Notes under the pieces: model-generated
Database searches by the model: none
What the model was told of the DNA's origin: nothing
What the model saw: only the letters and a program-made list of their open reading frames with translations
Position numbers and translations under genes: made by a program
Part shown: positions 5,383 to 5,602 of the stretch, in pieces
Numbering within the stretch: position 1 is the stretch's first letter
How the letters are laid out: each line of letters starts with the position of its first letter
NCBI GenBank assembly: GCA_050295975.1
Contig: JBNKQR010000095.1
Span: 1 to 5,602, forward strand
Direction: 5' to 3'
DNA length: 5,602 nucleotides
Source: JAPHTQ01 sp050295975
GTDB taxonomy: Bacteria; Pseudomonadota; Gammaproteobacteria; Thiohalomonadales; Thiohalomonadaceae

Positions 5383-5472
5383 ATGATCAAATCTACACTC
5401 CTGATTATTAGTCTATCTCTTGTCTCTTTATGGGCATCTTTAGCTAGAGCCGATGACTCTGAAAGCCCCTGA
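5383..5472 (+). pseudogene. Signal-peptide-like short ORF, probably the stump of an exported-protein gene
   Basis: After the attC junction, ATG 5383 opens a 29-codon frame that is almost wholly a Sec signal peptide. It has a short basic start (MIK), a hydrophobic core (LLIISLSLVSLWASL, residues 6-20) and an ARA-type cleavage site before DDSESP, then TGA at 5470-5472. So short a mature part suggests a truncated secreted or periplasmic protein. The reading frame ends 1 bp before a copy of the AAGTGGGGTCAGATGAA repeat, so repeat insertion or recombination may have removed the rest. It would be the first gene of a second cassette starting TTAGAA at 5360, but no matching TTCTAAC box is seen before the window ends. 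No good ribosome binding site precedes the ATG. A genuine tiny exported or membrane peptide cannot be excluded. Confidence 0.45.
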
Positions 5473-5473
5473 T

Positions 5474-5490
5474 AAGTGGGGTCAGATGAA
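5474..5490 (+). repeat. Second copy of the AAGTGGGGTCAGATGAA repeat arm
   Basis: The 17 bases are identical to the reverse complement of 1305-1321 and match the arm at 1249-1265 at 15 of 17 positions. Similarity continues loosely downstream (TGAAA...TTGTGG). No opposing arm is found before 5602, so it lies beyond the window or is lost. The remaining bases, 5491-5602, show no gene, RNA or clear site. Confidence 0.65.
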
Positions 5491-5602
5491 ACTTTCTGTT
5501 TGTGGTATGAACACCAAAAAACCTTGGCAGCGGGCAATCATTCCTAATATTTAAGAGAAGCCCTCTCTGACTGATTATTTTACAAGAACTTGGCAAATGA
5601 TA

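Noticed and set aside
1..5602. CRISPR array, tRNA or rRNA genes
   Set aside because: No regularly spaced direct repeats and no tRNA or rRNA signatures were seen on either strand.

Overview
The window looks like a chromosomal segment of a gammaproteobacterium. The truncated gene at the left edge reads as a gammaproteobacterial-type MetG C-terminus, and the coding bias is GC-rich. The intergenic GGGGTCAGA-type palindromes are, from memory, of a kind scattered through environmental gammaproteobacterial genomes. A genus cannot be given.

Layout: (1) 1-615, the 3' end of metG, the only obvious core gene. (2) 616-1340, a small four-helix membrane protein gene lying between two different imperfect palindromes (683-764 and 1249-1321). 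(3) 1341-1778, a SnoaL/NTF2-like small protein, followed by a gap holding half of a third repeat type and a good sigma70-like promoter. (4) 2018-3663, a complete hipBA type II toxin-antitoxin operon with overlapping genes and a HipB ending in Trp. (5) 3664-4192, non-coding and repeat-rich: a chain of strong hairpins (3699-3931), a possible reverse-strand group II intron 3' remnant, and a long hairpin whose left arm can pair with either of two tandem right arms. (6) 4193-5359, an AT-rich block that I read as an integron gene cassette. It starts TTAGCT, carries one gene for a 352-residue three-helix membrane protein, and ends in an attC site whose R'' box (AGCTAAC, 5294-5300) is the exact reverse complement of G+TTAGCT formed when the cassette is closed into a circle. 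(7) 5360-5602, the start of a second cassette or the original flanking DNA. It holds only a signal-peptide-like 29-codon ORF that ends 1 bp before another copy of the GGGGTCAGATGAA repeat.

The most interesting item is the cassette: a single attC-bearing cassette with no integrase in view and no recognisable attC or attI on its left. It carries an unrecognised membrane protein in DNA of clearly different composition from the GC-rich hipBA operon beside it. The stretch after metG appears to be an accessory region built from separate insertions (repeats, toxin-antitoxin, possible intron remnant, cassette). Apart from hipB-hipA, nothing shows that the genes act together.
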